From NCBI GenBank assembly GCA_900553315.1, contig USCW01000074.1, positions 1-7,497 of the forward strand: a DNA stretch of 7,497 nt. Direction: 5' to 3'. Under the pieces are notes generated by a model that did no database searches, was not told where the DNA came from, and worked only from the letters and a program-made list of their open reading frames with translations. Of this stretch, positions 6,637 to 7,497 are shown in pieces. The first letter of the stretch is position 1. Every line of letters starts with the position of its first letter. Origin of the DNA: an uncultured Eubacteriales bacterium. GTDB lineage: Bacteria > Bacillota > Clostridia > Christensenellales > Aristaeellaceae. The translations under genes and the position numbers were made by a program.

Positions 6637-6671
6637 AGACCAATCTCCGGTGTTTCAAACTTTATCTGTTC

Positions 6672-6770
6672 TCAGCGACATCGAAATACCCAGCTTTCCC
6701 CGTGTTGGACGATACCGCCCTCCGAACTGCTGAAAAACGGGTACAGAAAAAGCAGCGTTTGGTTTTCCAT
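6672..6770 (-). CDS. Possible 32-residue upstream ORF in the cysS leader
   Basis: This ORF starts with ATG at 6770, eight bases after an AAGGGGG ribosome-site candidate, and stops at TGA 6672. It lies about 23 bases past the predicted cysS transcription start and ends about 110 bases before the cysS ATG. The peptide begins MENQTLLFLYPFF and ends WVFRCR, with a single cysteine as the second-last residue. It matches no family I know. A leader peptide controlling cysS through translation of its last codons is possible, but one Cys codon is weak evidence for attenuation and a short ORF of this size can occur by chance. Confidence 0.3.
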   Translation of the reverse strand: MENQTLLFLYPFFSSSEGGIVQHGESWVFRCR

Positions 6771-6799
6771 CCGCGCCGCCCCCTTTCTCCGTTGTGCAG

Positions 6800-6828
6800 A
6801 TTATACCATGAGAGCCCGCTGAAATCAA
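6800..6828 (-). promoter_or_regulatory. Promoter of the cysS operon
   Basis: The minus strand has TTGATT (6828-6823), a 17-base spacer and a perfect TATAAT (6805-6800), preceded by TGG as an extended -10. The predicted start is near 6793, leaving a 5' leader of about 230 bases before cysS. This is the strongest sigma-A-type promoter in the window. Confidence 0.88.
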
Positions 6829-6830
6829 TC

Positions 6831-6856
6831 GTTCGCGGCACTTTCTTCCCGCGAAC
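6831..6856. promoter_or_regulatory. Inverted repeat between the divergent promoters
   Basis: GTTCGCGG (6831-6838) and CCGCGAAC (6849-6856) are exact inverted repeats separated by ten bases. The left arm lies two bases upstream of the cysS -35 box and the right arm 13 bases upstream of the -35 box of the plus-strand gene, a place from which one regulator could act on both. No known motif is recognised. A hairpin is also possible, but neither predicted transcript would contain it. Confidence 0.5.
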
Positions 6857-6869
6857 CGGACTGCGGTGG

Positions 6870-6898
6870 TTGATTTTCCTATTTTCCTGTGGTATCGT
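6870..6898 (+). promoter_or_regulatory. Probable promoter of the PF06541 membrane gene
   Basis: TTGATT (6870-6875), a 17-base spacer and TATCGT (6893-6898), with TGG directly before it as an extended -10. The -10 is weak (four of six matches). The -35 box is the mirror image of the cysS -35 box: AAATCAA at 6822-6828 and TTGATTT at 6870-6876 form an inverted repeat around the operator-like site. Confidence 0.55.
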
Positions 6899-6936
6899 TA
6901 TACATCATAGAGTTTTCCAATGAAGGAGGCCGTTTT

Positions 6937-7497
6937 ATGCCCAGAGAGGTCTACTATTACGTGCTGATGTTCTTTTGCAGCGCCGTACTCGGCTGGCTGA
7001 TGGAGGTCACCTGTAAGCTGATCCAGTTTCACCGCTTCATCAACCGCGGCTTTCTGCTGGGACCCTACTGCCCCATTTACGGCTTCGGCGCGGTGCTGGT
7101 CACGCTGCTTCTGTCCCGGTACGCTGACTCGGTGGCGGCAGTATTCGTGCTGGCCATGGTGGTCTGCGGCACGCTGGAATACCTGACCAGCTACATAATG
7201 GAGAAGCTGTTTCACGCCCGCTGGTGGGATTACAGCCAGAAGAAGTTCAACCTGAACGGCCGTGTCTGCGCGGATACGCTGATCCCCTTCGGTCTGCTGG
7301 GTCTGGGCATGATCTACTTTGTGAAGCCGTTGCTCTTCGGCTGGTTCTCTCATCTGACCGACAGTTGGCTGCATGGGCTGAGCTGGGGACTCGTTATTCT
7401 TTTCCTGATGGACACGGTGGTGTCCACCTGCGTGCTGGGCAACCGGCAATATCCTGCCGCACTATGTGGATGCAGGAATCAAAGCTTTTTGATTTTT
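6937..7497 (+). CDS. PF06541-family (CmpB-type) multi-pass membrane protein, 3' end outside the window
   Basis: Integral membrane protein of unknown function, often labelled putative ABC transporter permease, although no ATPase partner is seen here. The visible 187 residues hold about five hydrophobic segments (roughly 6-24, 47-60, 66-88, 113-132, 146-166). Family signatures are GWLMEV (19-24), NRGFLLGPYCPIYGFG (36-51), the TLEYLTSYIMEKLFHARWWDYS stretch (split as TLEYLTSYIMEK 79-90 and LFHARWWDYS 91-100) and FNLNGRVC (104-111). The start is ATG 6937 with AAGGAGG seven bases upstream. The reading frame is open at the window edge. After LGN (167-169) the residues (RQYPAALCGCRNQ) look unlike the hydrophilic tail I would expect. 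Another frame from 7445 gives a short tail ending at TGA 7490, so a small frameshift near 7443 is possible, but this cannot be decided here. Confidence 0.85.
   Translation, partial: MPREVYYYVLMFFCSAVLGWLMEVTCKLIQFHRFINRGFLLGPYCPIYGFGAVLVTLLLSRYADSVAAVFVLAMVVCGTLEYLTSYIMEKLFHARWWDYSQKKFNLNGRVCADTLIPFGLLGLGMIYFVKPLLFGWFSHLTDSWLHGLSWGLVILFLMDTVVSTCVLGNRQYPAALCGCRNQSFLIF

Noticed and set aside
6380..6658. 92-codon minus-strand ORF with CxxC overlapping the cysS start
   Set aside because: Most of it overlaps the cysS 5' end in another frame; it starts at TTG without a clear ribosome site.
6561..6793. T-box riboswitch before cysS
   Set aside because: The conserved GGGTGGNACCGCG antiterminator core is absent and no terminator hairpin with a T tract is seen in the leader.
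5328..6923. 531-codon plus-strand ORF opposite cysS
   Set aside because: It is antisense to a complete cysS with all catalytic motifs and runs through the promoter region; its composition (His, Leu, Ala, Arg) is typical of an antisense shadow.
6898..7449. 183-codon minus-strand ORF opposite the membrane gene
   Set aside because: The plus frame has the ribosome site, hydrophobic segments and family motifs; this one is its Gln/His-rich antisense.

Overview
The window looks like chromosomal DNA of a Gram-positive anaerobe, most likely a Clostridia-class Firmicute. The evidence is GC-rich codon use, strong AGGAGG-type ribosome sites, a PF06541 (CmpB-type) membrane protein of the kind common in Firmicutes, and dnaX lying close to an SRP RNA gene. 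No phage, CRISPR or resistance genes are visible. The species cannot be named from this sequence.

Almost everything is on the minus strand, so it reads from right to left. At the right edge, a plus-strand PF06541 membrane protein (6937 to beyond the window) diverges from cysS (6560-5157). The 376-base gap between them holds two back-to-back promoters, an inverted repeat, and a long cysS leader with a possible 32-codon upstream ORF. cysS is followed at 3 bases by a short membrane-anchored helix-hairpin-helix (ComEA-like) gene, and that gene at 11 bases by dnaX. These three form a tight operon that ends in a hairpin terminator near 3050-3081. glmM (2897-1548) has its own promoter, and a perfect 18-bp palindrome covers its -35 box. 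A short (4.5S-type) SRP RNA gene with promoter and terminator follows (1480-1382).

Between the SRP RNA terminator and the last gene sits a 170-bp palindromic element (1127-1296) with 20-bp terminal inverted repeats. It is a MITE-like mobile element that ends about 28 bp before the likely start of a NYN-domain nuclease with two C-terminal OST-HTH/LOTUS domains (1099-104). That gene has no ATG, GTG or TTG between the element and its conserved core, so it probably starts at CTG behind an AGAGG ribosome site. Just past its stop is a perfect 19-bp-stem hairpin without a U tract.

Most genes are housekeeping: Cys-tRNA charging, clamp-loader ATPase, amino-sugar synthesis for peptidoglycan, and protein targeting. 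The less ordinary material is the NYN-LOTUS protein, the MITE at its promoter, and the palindromic control sites before glmM and between cysS and the membrane gene.
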